The notes beneath the pieces were generated by a model. That model had not been told where the DNA came from, did not search any database, and saw nothing but the letters and a program-made list of their open reading frames with translations. From positions 29,991,066 through 30,055,065 of the forward strand of contig CAXKWD010000011.1 in assembly GCA_964059195.1 (NCBI GenBank): a stretch of 64,000 nucleotides of DNA, written 5' to 3'. Positions 22,081 through 33,970 of the stretch are shown here, piece by piece. Numbering within the stretch: position 1 is the first letter of the stretch; the number at the start of each line of letters is the position of its first letter. The stretch is from Ectobius pallidus. Its lineage: Eukaryota; Arthropoda; Insecta; Blattodea; Ectobiidae. The position numbers were made by a program, and so were the translations under genes.

Positions 22081-22678
22081 TTGCCATGGTAGCTCAGTTG
22101 GTTAGAGCAGTGGTTCCCAAACCATGGGTCGCGACCCACTGGTGGGTCGCGGGAGTAATTTCGGTGGGTCGCGGGAGTAATTTCGGTGGGTCGCGAAAAG
22201 GGCGAGAAAAATTAAACTTGTTTTCATTATAAGGAATAAAAGGCATTTGAACACAATAAAACTATTGAAAGGCATATGAAAAAATGTGCTGTATTTTATA
22301 TAGCCTACATTGGTTAGGCCTATCGTTGTGTAATAGTGGGTCGCGAATTTTTTTTATATATAGCCTATATTGGTTATTAAAATTAAACTTGTTTTCTATA
22401 TAAGGAATAAAAGGTATTTGAACACAATAAAACTATTGAAAGGCATATGAAAAAATGTGCTGTATTTTATATAGCCTACATTGGTTATGGTTGTGTAATA
22501 GTGGGTCGCGAATTTTTTTTATATATAGCCTATATTGGTTATCGTTATGTAGTAGTGGGTCGCGAAAAAAAATCTAAGTGAAGGTGGGTCCCAGGACAAA
22601 AAAAGTTTGAGACCCGCTGGGTTAGAGCATCGGCACGGAGAGTCGAAGATCCTGGTTCAAATCCCGGCTATGGCAATG
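22081..22678 (+). pseudogene. tRNA-like sequence split by a hAT insertion
   Basis: Joining 22081-22107 to 22628-22678 restores a tRNA-like cloverleaf. It has a 7-bp acceptor stem (TGCCATG with a wobble), a D arm with box A 'TAGCTCAGTTGGTTAGAGC', an anticodon stem TCGGC/GTCGA and box B 'GGTTCAAATCC'. The loop would present GGA, but position 33 is C rather than T and there is no long variable arm, so a working serine tRNA is unlikely. It is best read as a tRNA-derived SINE head or a decayed tRNA. Confidence 0.7.
22108..22619. mobile_element. hAT MITE, 512 bp, with 8-bp duplication GGTTAGAG
   Basis: Starts CAGTGGTTCCCAAACC and ends with the complement of CAGCGGGTCTCAAACT. GGTTAGAG lies exactly at both sides (22100-22107 and 22620-22627). 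The interior contains a tandem duplication with period 171 (units begin at 22211 and 22382), each with 'TTAAACTTGTTTTC' and 'GTGGGTCGCGAATTTTTT'. Confidence 0.9.
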
Positions 22679-23131
22679 CACTTTTCATTCTGACTTCACA
22701 TTTCCATCTTAGCCTGCACACATCCAGTATGAAAGAATTATCATTCCAGGATTTATTCTCTATTTTTTAAGATTACGGTAGGTATTTCTAATGCTGTCCG
22801 ACTACCTTTTAAAACTAATCTTGAAACTTAATTTAAAACTTTCGCTTAATCACTCATCCGGGGAGGCCCTCAAAGTCCTTGTCTGGTCAAAAAAGTATGT
22901 ATGTGATCCAAAAATAGTCCCTCTTCCGACAGGTCGCGGCCCTGTAAGCCCCGGGCGGCTTGGGTCGTTTAAATCCTAAAAGGGAGAGGTAAAACTACGA
23001 GAAAGAAAGAAAGAAAGAAAGAAAGAAATTGTCAATAATTAATCACAGTCATACTCTACTATCTCAAGCGCAGTTTCCTACTCAAAGCACACTATAAAAT
23101 TTAATAATCAACTGATACTCTTATTTTATCT

Positions 23132-23202
<71 letters not shown>

Positions 23203-23499
23203 TCATTTTTATCCAGACATATCTCTACACCTTTTGTTCGCGAATGCAGTAAATTTGATGCCTTGGTGACGTAAACGTTTCTGGACTCCAATAATGCAGT
23301 TCTATTAGAATATTTTTATTTGCATATTATGTTAGTTTTGTATCCTTAGGTACCAGTTCAAAAAATAATAGAATATTGAAAGCATAAAATTAAGGCTAAA
23401 TTGCACACACACGTGCACAAAAACAAATACATATGAATAGCATGGGAAAAATTCATTCTTTCTAGGGAAACTTGATCATACTTTAACTATAAAAAAGGG
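22679..23499. repeat. Spacer with (AAAG)n and (ATT)n microsatellites
   Basis: (AAAG)n at about 23000-23028 follows a GC-rich stretch (22925-22980) that may be a SINE tail. (ATT)n at 23132-23201. Nothing coding. Confidence 0.65.
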
Positions 23500-23592
23500 A
23501 AGGTCACCTAAAACTACAATTGCCCCGACCAAGTAACTTGTTCCGATCAGGATTCGAACCCGGATCCGTTGCGTGAGAGGAACGCCACTGTT
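23500..23592 (-). mobile_element. tRNA-headed SINE fragment
   Basis: Minus strand 'ACGCAACGGATCCGGGTTCG' then 'AATCCTGATCGG' gives a perfect B box within a tRNA 3'-half-like context. Only part of the head and a short body remain. Confidence 0.5.
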
Positions 23593-24560
23593 TTATATTT
23601 ATATGTATATAAATATATTTTAAATAAATCAATTGACTGAAGGGACTTGGGAAAATATTTAATATCTTACTAAAAGTGCAAATTTATATACTGTTGATTT
23701 ATTATGCAATTCTTAGTTTACTTTTTTTTTCTCCCCCTAAAACCCTAAATATAGAATAACTTTTGTGCTGTGGTGAATTTCCCACATGTTGACAACAATG
23801 AGCGCAGAAAAGGTTTACTAACACCACACTTGTAGCTTGTAGCTTGTAGCTTGTTTTGTGCTGGAGGTGCAAGTTTATACTAGTTTCATGTCCTGTCTAG
23901 ACTTGTAAAGGGAAAATGTGCATTGAGTGTTGTAATGCTAACAGCACCTGTCTCATCTAGAAAGCTTGACATCAGCTCAGCTTGTTTCTTCATTAACAAA
24001 GTACGAGACACAAAGAGGGAGTGAGAGGGCGAGAGAGAGGAAAGGAGAGAGAGGTATCTTGGATCTATAGGGACGGGAATTAGGCAAGGGTTATCAGACA
24101 ACAAGGAACAAGGTTTCGGGCGTTCTGCTCCCTAACGCAAATTGGAGATATTAGTCTGCTAATACTTAGTACTTTGACGGTTTCATTTGGCAACGCTACA
24201 TGGGACAAGGGTGTCAGTAATGGACAGAAGACCAGGCAGCCGAGAAGTGAACATGTGCTAACTAGGCCGTAAAACGCGCAATCTCTTAAAGACCACTTAA
24301 ACGTTACAAAACGGCCACTTTTCCTTGGACTTGCTCGATTTAGAAATGAAATATACAAGCAGGCGAGGAAGGAGAATTAATTCTGGTGGATATGGTATTA
24401 TGGGCAATTGACTGGAAGAAGAGAGGGAATAGGGAGTAGGGTTGCACTAATTAGGAGCCGGAGTTTCTCTCAACACGCTACACCGCTAAACAAATCTCAT
24501 TGTAATCTTTTACTTTATATTCAATTACATCTTAACAATGGTACAAGACACTTCTACTAA
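23593..24560. other. Spacer, unassigned
   Basis: Includes a GC-richer part (23880-24430) with minus frames of 72 and 92 codons that show no motif. CTTGTAG repeats at 23830-23850. Confidence 0.4.
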
Positions 24561-25150
24561 ATGTCTTCAAATTTTACTTCAATTTGCATTTAACTCACAA
24601 ACATTTACGAGAATTTTCATACAAAACAACTACTATAACAGTAATGAGGGGTGCATTTCCCTTCGTAGGCCTTCATCTTATGAACATAAGAATAATAAAG
24701 GGCAACAAACATATTCATTATTGCAAACTCAATTTTATAGAACTTAACACTATGACCTTGAGTAGTCTTGACATATTACATGTGCTACAGTTTGTCAAAG
24801 ATAATTATGATGATTTTAATATTAGTTCAGATAAACATAAATACGAAACAGGAAATAAAAATAATTTAGTCTCTAATTTTACAAGGTTGAATAAATGTCA
24901 GAATAGTTTTAAGCATGTCGTGATTAAACTTTTTAACAAAATTCCACCAAATTCCAGAAATGTTAATTTGAAAAAATTCGAAATAGTAACTAAGCAATGG
25001 CTAAAAAAACAAGGCATTTTACAGTATAGGCCCTACAGGAGTTCGATGAGACAAATCTGGATGACCTGGTGTTTTAATAGTTTTAGATTTTTTATATTGA
25101 TGATGTCTATTACCTTGTATGAGTTTAATGACAGATAAATATAATAATAA

Positions 25151-25184
<34 letters not shown>

Positions 25185-25185
25185 A
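24560..25185 (+). pseudogene. CR1/L2-like retrotransposon C-terminal fragment with (ATT)n tail
   Basis: The plus frame ending at 25138 has the post-RT pattern: 'IRIIKGN', then 'LNTMTLSSLDILHVLQFVKD', 'NLVSNFTRLNKCQNSF' and 'VVIKLFNKIPPNSRN'. These correspond to 'RII.G...L.ILTL.SLYI......' and 'LFN.LP..I'. It ends with a TAA and an (ATT)n tail at 25145-25182, typical of such 3' ends. The element is severely 5' truncated and has no catalytic region. Confidence 0.7.
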
Positions 25186-28100
25186 TGAAAGAAATTTTAC
25201 ATGTGCCTCAGAACACATGTATTATTTGCGTGTATTATTTATAAAATAGAAACTTATACAGCCATTGCGATGACCTCACTAATTCGACGTTCACTAATAC
25301 TGATTTAGTTTAATCAGAAAAAGAATTGCCGTTCTTCATGTACAGAGTGTCCAGAAATTTAACTATCTATTTTGTTGAAAAAAGTAATTTTACTCGCAAC
25401 GTTTTTCATGAAGCATTGCAGGTGTTATGGCAGCAGCAGTTGTTTCGGGGATTTCACAATGTAGTAATGGATCGAATAAACACACTTTCTTAAGGCGGTT
25501 TTCCACCAAACGGATTAATTTTTGTTTTCTTTCCGAATTTTCACAACACCAACACGCCGAAACAAAACACAAACTCTCGAACAGCCTTTTTCAACTAAAT
25601 GGACGGATATTAGTCTAGGAGCTGTCACTGGAAAGAGAATCGTGACACGTATTCTGGTGTGGTTATGTTTCAACTTACTTTAATGTATTATTTATATATT
25701 TAATTCTGCTGTAACGGTTTCTGGTGTAAGGAAATGGGTCATTAATGGTCGACGGGAAGACCTACTAATAAAATATGTAAAACTTTTGAGTAAAACTTAC
25801 CGTCTATGCTTTGAACACATATAAAACAGCCAGTTTATGAATTCCTATAAGAACTCGTTAATTAAAAGTGCTATACCGATGGTGTTCTCAATTCCAAAAG
25901 ATCCAGGATTTTTTGTTTTGTTTAATAGAGTTTATCCTGCAGTAATTTAGGGTAGATAGACTACAATTGATGCCGTATGTTGCCATATAACATAGAGAAA
26001 CAAAATACACTCTGAACAGTGAAGTGCAGGATGAACAGCGTGCCAGACCTACATTCAAAGACTAAACTTTAATATCATAATTTAAATGATGATTTAACAG
26101 GAAAAATACTAGGCCTAGATACAGTAGCCTATTTAGGTATGGTTTATCTGTTCTTACTAGAATTAAATACTTGTCTTATTACTTCTTTAATTTAAAGTTC
26201 AGAATTGCAATAAAGGATAATATTGTGCTTTTTTCTCTCTTAATATAACATGTTTTGTGATGTGTTTATAGATTTTCACAAGTAATTTGGTATGATGAGG
26301 ATGTAGTTTTAGTTACTCACCATATGGAGCGCTAGTGTCGTCCAGTTGACATGTTGTCATAGGAGTTTTAACACACAGTTTCTCTACTGTATTAATTCCT
26401 ATACTGTGATCATACTTGTTTTTCATAGAATATATTATACTTATCCTATATGTTGCCCATGAGAATGCGAATGTTTCTTGTATGAGCTTAAAAGTGTGGG
26501 TTTACCTTTGCCATTATCAAATATAGATTTTAAAATAATTAGTTCCGACTTCAGTCGTTGCGTATATATTATCATTCATCGTGTGCATTTTTATTATCGT
26601 CATTGAACCGTACTCAAGTAAACAAAATGTTCTTCTTGTAAAGTGGTAGATAAAATCTATCATATTCCCAGTCGACTTTTAACTCAATGTAAAATGTCGC
26701 TTTTATACAGTTTTTCCTTTTCGATGTAGCCTATAATGTTCATTGACACACATTTTTCCTATTTAAAATGTTTTAGGATATAGAGGACCTTAAACCATGT
26801 ATTTATGCTGAAAACTCAACACGTCGATGCAATTCCCATAGGCTACATTAAAATTATCTAACTCATTTTGGCTTAATATTAAAATAACTTATTTAATACA
26901 AACATAAGGATAGATTTCTGTAAACAATAGATATATCAAAATAAATTCTAACACACATGACTGCCCTTTTCAGTGCTAACTAACCATATTGCCGTGTAAG
27001 TATTATCAGTCCCTTTTATTAGTTTACAATAATTAATTCGGTCTGTTTCTGAAAAATAGTTTTTTTTTTTTTACTTTTCTTTTAATTTCATTGCTAGGGA
27101 TGGAATTTGTATGACTTAGCACGTTTTTCTGTTATGACAGTTAAGTTACTAAAATATATAGAAAACGATTTAATGAAAAACCCTAATTAATCGAAAGCAC
27201 TTTCTTATAGCATATCGCTTCATATAATTTTCAGAAATTTAGTAGTCCTAGGGCAAGGACTCTTGAAAACTGTTGACCCGCGGTTCATACTTCAGTTCTC
27301 ATTGTGTAATTGATCATCTTGAAGTCTGAAGCTAGTCTAGTTTAATGAACATGAAAGGAAGAAAAAGACTTTGTCAGGAGAGAATTTTTGTATTCATAAT
27401 CCAGAGCTATTTAATTTAACTTTGCTCCCATTGTATCAGTATTAATATGAAGATTTTCTGTGTGCAAAAGCTTTGTTAGCTGATAATGAAAATGAAATGA
27501 AAAGATTAGCCTAAAATGTCCCGTTAAGGGCAATGGCCCCCTCAAAGTGGGTAAGCTCGAATATACCTACACGTGGTGAACTATTCCACGTGAGGGATAT
27601 TTGTGCTCTTGGGCTTTTATGCAATTCCTGGTCTTTGTCCACTTACACTAGTCTGAGTCACTGTGCACTTCATTGCAGGTTACTGTCCTGTTCACTTGTC
27701 TTCGTAAGATTTTCCAGTCATTCCTATTTATTGCTGCTTGACCTCTGCCTTCCTTGATAATAATAGGCATTGTATATTGCAGCTTAGGTCTTATAAAATA
27801 GATACTGTTAAAAAGTTGATGAAAATTCCCCAGCATTTTGAATATGAATCAAAATTATACGTCTAGAAATTACTTAAATTTTTCTTTTTCCTTTTGTGGT
27901 TTTCACTTTATTAGCTTACATTACCAAGTAAATTATTTTAAAAAATAACTCATAATAAGTATATGAATGTTTAAAAAATCACTTGTAGAGTGCCTTAAAT
28001 GGACGTTTAATCCAAGCACGTATTTAGAATTGTCTTAGTTTCTGGGGTCCTAAACTGATTGACTATAAAAACTGACATCTTCCCTTCGTGACCGACATAA

Positions 28101-28321
28101 CATTGATTTTTCTAACACTTTGAAAACATTATTTTGGGGATCCGGACCCCAAGGACACCCCCTCAAACACGTCCTTGGTTGAATCGTAGTCTACTTCTGT
28201 AGTGTTTTTTTTCGCATGTTGTATATACAGGTATGAAGGTTAGAAAAGTGTAAATCTATCGCTTCCTATTATTAACATGTAAGATTTAATGCATATTTAG
28301 TATTTATATGTATTATTATTA
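25186..28321. other. Long AT-rich stretch, little recognised
   Basis: 25390-25620 is less AT-rich and open in both directions (about 60 codons each) without a known motif. 26780-26830 resembles the end of repeat R1 (GGACCTTAAACCATGTATTT). 27490-27760 has a GC-richer unique block. No gene could be supported. Confidence 0.4.
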
Positions 28322-28450
28322 TTCCGGTCATGGAAACCACCATTAACGGCCGTAGGTATCGGCATGCTGATCACATGCCCCCATTCTTGCCATCTGCCAC
28401 AGATGTCGGGTGGTAGGCCTAGTCCCTTCAGGGATGTAGCGCCACAGAGT
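28322..28450 (+). mobile_element. SINE, family S1, 3'-part copy
   Basis: Contains 'CGGCATGCTGATCACATGCC', the complement of the S1 core, so it lies opposite in orientation to 3625-3848 and 50690-50958. The tRNA-like head is absent. It ends with GTTTAGTTTAGTTT and an ATT tail. Confidence 0.55.
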
Positions 28451-29539
28451 TTAGTTTAGTTTATTATTATTACTACTAAAGTAGTGTTAACATTTTAAAG
28501 TTTTAAAGAAAACTCTCAATAAACTACAGTATGGCAGTAATATAGTATGAAAGTATGGAGAAGAGGTAAAACTATTAACTTGGATGATAGTCTACATATT
28601 CTGTCAGAGACCACATTCCATGGTACATTTTACCAGTTGAAATTTCTCTACCTAAACTTTCAATAATAAAAGTATAATCTGTTAATTATTCCCTATGAAG
28701 ATCTATTTCAGCCCTCCTAAATTAACGTAAATGACTGCTTATACAATATTGATATCAATGGTTTACTCACCCGTCAGATATGTGCTGCTGTCAAAGACGC
28801 TCGATGAGTGCGGAGTGAAGCTAGTGACAGAAGAGTTTTCCGGGAATCACTTAAATGTAACCTGCAATAGAAAAATAAAAAATAACCTTTATATGTACAG
28901 TTAAGAGCAGTGCTTTAAAGTTTTTAATGTATTGTAGCACTTTTTCACGTATCAATTCGTAGAATTTAGAGATCAAGCCTATAATAAAAAAAAAATCATA
29001 CGAATGCCACTTCTATAGTGAATTCTAAGAAAAATTTTAGTGGTAAAATTTATTTTATTAAAGGTATTTTTAAAAATAAATAAAATGGCTTGGATTGACG
29101 AAACTTTTAGTATATTTCATAGGCCTTATTCCATCTTATTTGTTCTTTTATGGCCGGTTAAATTGACACAAAGTAGAGTCGGCTGGGCTCATGGAACGTA
29201 TAGAGGTATAATTTACAAAGAAATGAAGAATCCAGCCATTCACATCATTTTAGTTATTTGCAATAATAATTGTTCTAATTTTCAATTTATGTAATGCTAA
29301 ATGCAATTAAAGCGGAAGAGAACACCCATGTGCCAATAGTAGGGCCCGGATATTCACGACTTAAAAATGACTGAAATATGCAAGACAATATGACCTTAAA
29401 AGTAGCTTAATATGACCCAAAAAGTCCACAATGAAAACAGTAGAGACACATTTAATTCATCACACCAAAGTCAACATTATTTCAATAATAAATCATGCCA
29501 TTTTAACAGTAATAGCATCACAATTGTTGGATGATTTGC
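28451..29539. other. Spacer; possible non-coding exon at 28771-28861
   Basis: On the minus strand 28771-28861 is flanked by a good acceptor (pyrimidine-rich TTTTTCTATTGCAG) and a good donor (GG|GTGAGTAAA). None of the three frames is fully open, so it could only be untranslated. TAGGGCCCGGATATTCACGA at 29340 looks like one end of a MITE without a partner. Confidence 0.25.
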
Positions 29540-29690
29540 TGCATCAGTCCTTCGCCGCGGCGGTGCAGGTTCGATTCTCGGGTTCTGGATTAGGTGTTTG
29601 TGTGTGTGTGTCGTCTTTAGGTGTAAGTGTTAGGTAGAAGACTGGGACACTCCATGAGGAATATTAGCAGATATTTTCTCACAGAGGTCT
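29540..29690 (+). mobile_element. tRNA-headed SINE
   Basis: B box 'GGTTCGATTCTCGGG' followed by 'TTAGGTGTTTGTGTGTG' and a body with 'ACTGGGACACTCCATGAGG'. The A box is weak. Similar TGTTTGTGTGTG junctions occur at 13555-13632. Confidence 0.5.
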
Positions 29691-31064
29691 TTCGAAAAGT
29701 CGATTTGGAAGACTGCGAGGTTTTATGTGATAACGAGTAACTAGGCCGTATTCCATTGACAGTGAGACCAAAATATCAGTAAATATTTCTATATTATGAT
29801 TGTTTTTACTGGTCCCTTCAGCTCCGAATTATTCAAGTTCGACTGTATACCTACTTGGGCTTTCACCTTCTTTCGTAATCCATCCCAGAGTCGAAAATAT
29901 GGTGAGTTGCGGTATAGACTTCGGTAAACGTTTTAAGACTGTTTATTACTAAATATTACTTTAAAATTGTGTGCCGGATCGTCAGATGACTATTATAATA
30001 TACCAGCTGCACTCTCTTGTGGAAAAATGAGATAATGTACCACATACTTCGCAAAAAGAGTTGGTGCACTCTAATTCTCAGCAGTTGGAACTACCAGATT
30101 ACTTCCGTCAAATTCAAATGTCTGGAATTGGTTTTAGAATATAGTAATTTATTGGGCACAAGCATGAAATATTCTCATAAAGATTTGAAAATAGATTGAT
30201 GGTAATCCTAGCACGATTTTTGTACAAAAGAATAGTAGCGCAATCTAAATAAAAATAACAAAGCCTTAACCAGCCACGCATTTCGAAGTGAAATAATGAT
30301 TTAAGTAAGCCAATGGTATGAAGTCTGGAAAAAGCATTGCATTGGAACATTGATTTTAAAAAATTATCTTGCACCAGCCTGTATATCTTTTTAATATATT
30401 TAATCTTGGCTAGAAAAAGAGGGTGATCAACATGACTTTTCTACAGTAGATTGTGGTCAAATTGGAAAACATCTTCTTCACATTAAGTGGTAATTTTAAG
30501 GTTTTAAGTAGGTTCCTTTCTTGGCACAGAAAATCAGCACAAAATAACTTCACGAAACAGAGACGTTCGATTCCAATCAGCGTACACTATATTTTACGAT
30601 TGAAGTTTTCATTAAATCGAAGGAAATCCTCGAGCAAACAACACTTTAACTTGCAGACTTATTCTGTCAGAATTTGACATCACCCTGTAATTCTATTCAA
30701 CTTCATTTCCGTGCAAAGCCCAACACTTGTTCGTAATATAGAGTACGGATCTGCTATTCTCAGTCCCTGTGTTTGAGAATCTAATTTCGTAAATTAATGG
30801 CAATATTCCACCAGTGTTTAATTATAATACAATAATTATGCAAACTATTCTAAAACTGTCATGGTACAAAATCATTGTAAACAAACTGTAATATTCATTT
30901 CTTGTCTAAAAATATTAACTTACGTATGTTAACAATAAGTAGTCCAAATAACTATTATAATGTCTTAACAATATTAAAATGCAACCTTATCTTTATAAAA
31001 ATGTGTACGTCTGGCAAAACAAGAAACATCATGTAACTCACATCATTTCACTCCAAATAAAATA
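29691..31064. other. Spacer, unassigned frames only
   Basis: Frames at 30017-30199, 30114-30374 and 30453-30677 show no recognisable domain. Confidence 0.4.
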
Positions 31065-31145
31065 GAAGACTATACACCTGAAGATGGTGAATCATCACCG
31101 AAACGCAGCGTGGAAATTACAGCTGCAATTTTAACATAGAACATA
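31065..31145 (+). repeat. Single copy of CTGAAGATGGTGA-hairpin-TCACCGAAACG motif
   Basis: 'CTGAAGATGGTGAATCATCA' then 'CCGAAACGCAGCGTGG' gives a perfect 5-bp stem GGTGA/TCACC with a 4-base loop between GAAGAT and CGAAACG. Unlike the pairs at 7055, 13705 and 14888 there is no converging partner nearby. Confidence 0.65.
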
Positions 31146-33020
31146 ATATTTTTTTATGAAAATATATTTTCATTTTAACATTTTAAAGACATTTTAATTA
31201 TTACTAGGCCTACTTATTGTTTATAAACATAACTTATTTTAGACAAGTAATTTATGTTATATTTTAATGATTTTAAGAATTTTTAACTGTTTGTAATAGG
31301 ACTATTATTATTAATACACATAAGTTAATATTTTCAGGCAAGTAATATATATTACAATTTGTTTACAATGACTGTATAACATGGCAGTTTCAAAATAGTT
31401 TGTATAACTATTGTAATGTGTTAAGCACTAGTGGAATATTGTCATTAATACATGTACTGCTCAGTTGGAAAAAGAAAATAATTTAAATAATTTATATTAA
31501 ATTTCCTTGGAATTAACTTTCATTATTTCTTTCATCACCCTGTAGGTTCCTTTCATGTCACTTTTACTCACCACAAACACCCATTCATGAAAGTGAATGA
31601 AACTCGATCACTCTCGATCGAAATATCGAAAACAGTAATCGAGATAAGGAATAGACACAATAGAATCGAACTTACCTGAGCAGCGAGTGATTCAACTGAA
31701 CAGGAATATGCTTACTAGCAACTGGAATGAGTAGAGATGCTACAAATAATATTCAAAGTTATATTTATGCCTGTTTGTATTTTTGTTTCTCCTCACCCTA
31801 TTCCCCTCTCCAACCCGTACCCTACTGTCTCTCTCTTTCCAACAAGCCATTCACTAGACCAGCTGTCGCTTTGCTTCGGCCACAAACTTTCTGGCCTTAT
31901 AGTTATAATTAAACTTTTATATTAATTTTCAACTTTCAACATTCTTAAGGGGCGTGCGTACTCTCTATGCTACCAATGTTATATTCCGCAACTTTCAGTT
32001 CATTTCTCTAATTTAATACATATATTAACATACAATTTTCTAACTTTCGATGAGCGTCTACCAGAAAATGCGACAGTAAAAGTTAAAAAAAATGACATAA
32101 CTCTGTATTATGCGAGTTTCTTTTAAGACATTACATACGCCTTCCACGGGCGAGAAAAATAATTATTTTTGTAGTCAATATGTTAGTAGTACATAAATGT
32201 TTAAGTTTTATAGCCTACGTGTAAAATAAATTTTAAAATTTTTATAAAACTTACGAAATTTTCAGAAAATGCCTTTTAGATGTGCAATCACAATATCACA
32301 AATATTTACGTTTATCACTCATTTTCTATATAAAAAAAGTTTTCGAAACAATTATTTAAATTATTTTCCTACTTGCATAATTTATGTAAGATAATTCCGT
32401 GAAATTTTGCATTGCTTTTCATTTTTGTATGGTCGGTTTTATTCCCTTTTAAGTGAACAAGGATTTGTTTCTGGACAGTACTTAATTAAGCCACTATTAG
32501 CAAAAACTGTAAAGGATATTGATTTCAAATTTATACATTTAAGTGTGGATACTTTCAAGATTGTATTAAGTCTGTTCCAATGTTCCTGTGCACTTTGTGA
32601 GCACGATGAAAAATGGGATTGTGCGCATAATGTCGCGCAGCGAAACTGCCTCGCTTGCGTCAGGGTACATGACAGTATATGAATTGACTTTGGAAACAAA
32701 ACAATTAATTATTCGTTTATGATAATTGCTTTATTAGTTAAAATTAAAAAAAATTACACAGAAAAAGGAAGAATTCTTGTAAATATGGGCAAATTTATGT
32801 ACCCTGATCTCTGAAATTATTTTAAACAGAGACTTTAACCCATCCATGTGTAACCTTCATGTACTTAACTCTTGTAGCAGAATTATGAACATATCTTCAA
32901 TGGATCAGCTTAAAAATATAGCCTATAATATGTATAAAAACAGTCACACAAAAAATAGTGCAATTTAAACATTAAAATATCTGCTGCCAATTCTTTGTTA
33001 TGTTAAATACGTGTACAAAA
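31146..33020. other. AT-rich spacer, unassigned
   Basis: A donor-like CAG|GTAAGT on the minus strand lies at 31676/31675, without a clear acceptor. The 91-codon plus frame at 32407-32682 has several Cys (CSCALCEHDEKWDC) but no known finger spacing. Confidence 0.35.
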
Positions 33021-33265
33021 TTTCAGCACTCTAGCTGGAACACATTCTGAGATGAGGGTAGAAACGTATATGAAAATTTAGTATGAGATATTTGCGTTTA
33101 AAGATTTAAAAAAAAATCTTATTTACATAATTCAGCGAAAAAAATCAGCACTTTAGCTGGAACACATTCTTAGATGAGGGTAGAAACGGATATGAAAATT
33201 TAGTATGAGACATTTGAGTGTAAGAATTTCAAATATTTCTTATTTAAATCAGTGCATTCCATTAA
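33021..33265. repeat. Tandem duplication, period 122
   Basis: TCAGCACT(C/T)TAGCTGGAACA begins at 33023 and 33145, each followed by 'GATGAGGGTAGAAACG' and 'ATGAAAATTTAGTATGAGA'. Confidence 0.8.
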
Positions 33266-33657
33266 TTATCCTCTCTGTTTCTATGTCACATTGCCTTCGT
33301 TGTGTTGAGCTGTTTGTCCATTGTGCATGTCGATCAGTTGAAATGCTTTCTCTGACTTGAACGGAAGTGATATTTCTAAATAGGAAGATAGTTATAAAGA
33401 AATATTTGTAAAATGTTGAATCTTATACAGTGCAGGCATTTTAACAAATTTGCTACAACTTGTTCAACGCTGGACACACAAACTATTTGTCCAGTGCTTA
33501 CATTTATGATAGCTCTGTAGGAGAATACCTGGGATTGTCCAGCATGATTAACTTTACAGTTTGTTTGAAGGAAAAAATTTTAAGCTGTCGCGGACAGATG
33601 ACATGAGGTGGTCCTCAAGCTTGCGGATATGGCGTGAGGTTAACAATCTCTCACTGT

Positions 33658-33970
33658 AAAAGATATGGTGAGGATAAAATGGGCTGGACATGTTGCACGC
33701 AAGGGGGAGGAAAGACATCTAAAAAAGATATTGACTGGGAGACCCGAAAGGAAAAGACCACTTGGTAGACCTGGACGTAGGTGGGAGGAGAATATTAGGA
33801 TAGACTTAGGGGAAGTAGGAACCGCGAGGGATGGTCGGATGGAGTTAGCACAGAATAGGGCGGGCACAGGTAAGCGCGACAATGAACCTCTGGGTTCCAT
33901 CAAATATATAGTATTCCTTTAGCTTGTTTAGGAATTGTCTATTGCCATTGAGTAAGTAAGCAAGTAATAC
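33658..33970 (+). pseudogene. RTE-like reverse transcriptase C-terminal fragment (copy c)
   Basis: The frame at 33665-33922 begins 'MVRIKWAGHVARKGEERHLK', then 'KILTGRPERKRPLGRPGRRW' and 'EENIRIDLGEVGTARDGRME'. This is the conserved end of the family and its best preserved copy here. After 'DNEPLGSIK' the 3' UTR runs to 'CTATTGCCATTGAGTAAGTA' at about 33940-33960. The upstream RT domain is missing. The mirror frame on the minus strand is a shadow. Confidence 0.8.

Noticed and set aside
24080..24358. 92-codon minus frame in a GC-richer segment
   Set aside because: No domain, no splice partner and no codon signal strong enough to support a gene.
33640..33903. 87-codon minus frame
   Set aside because: Antisense shadow of the RTE-like reverse transcriptase end on the plus strand.
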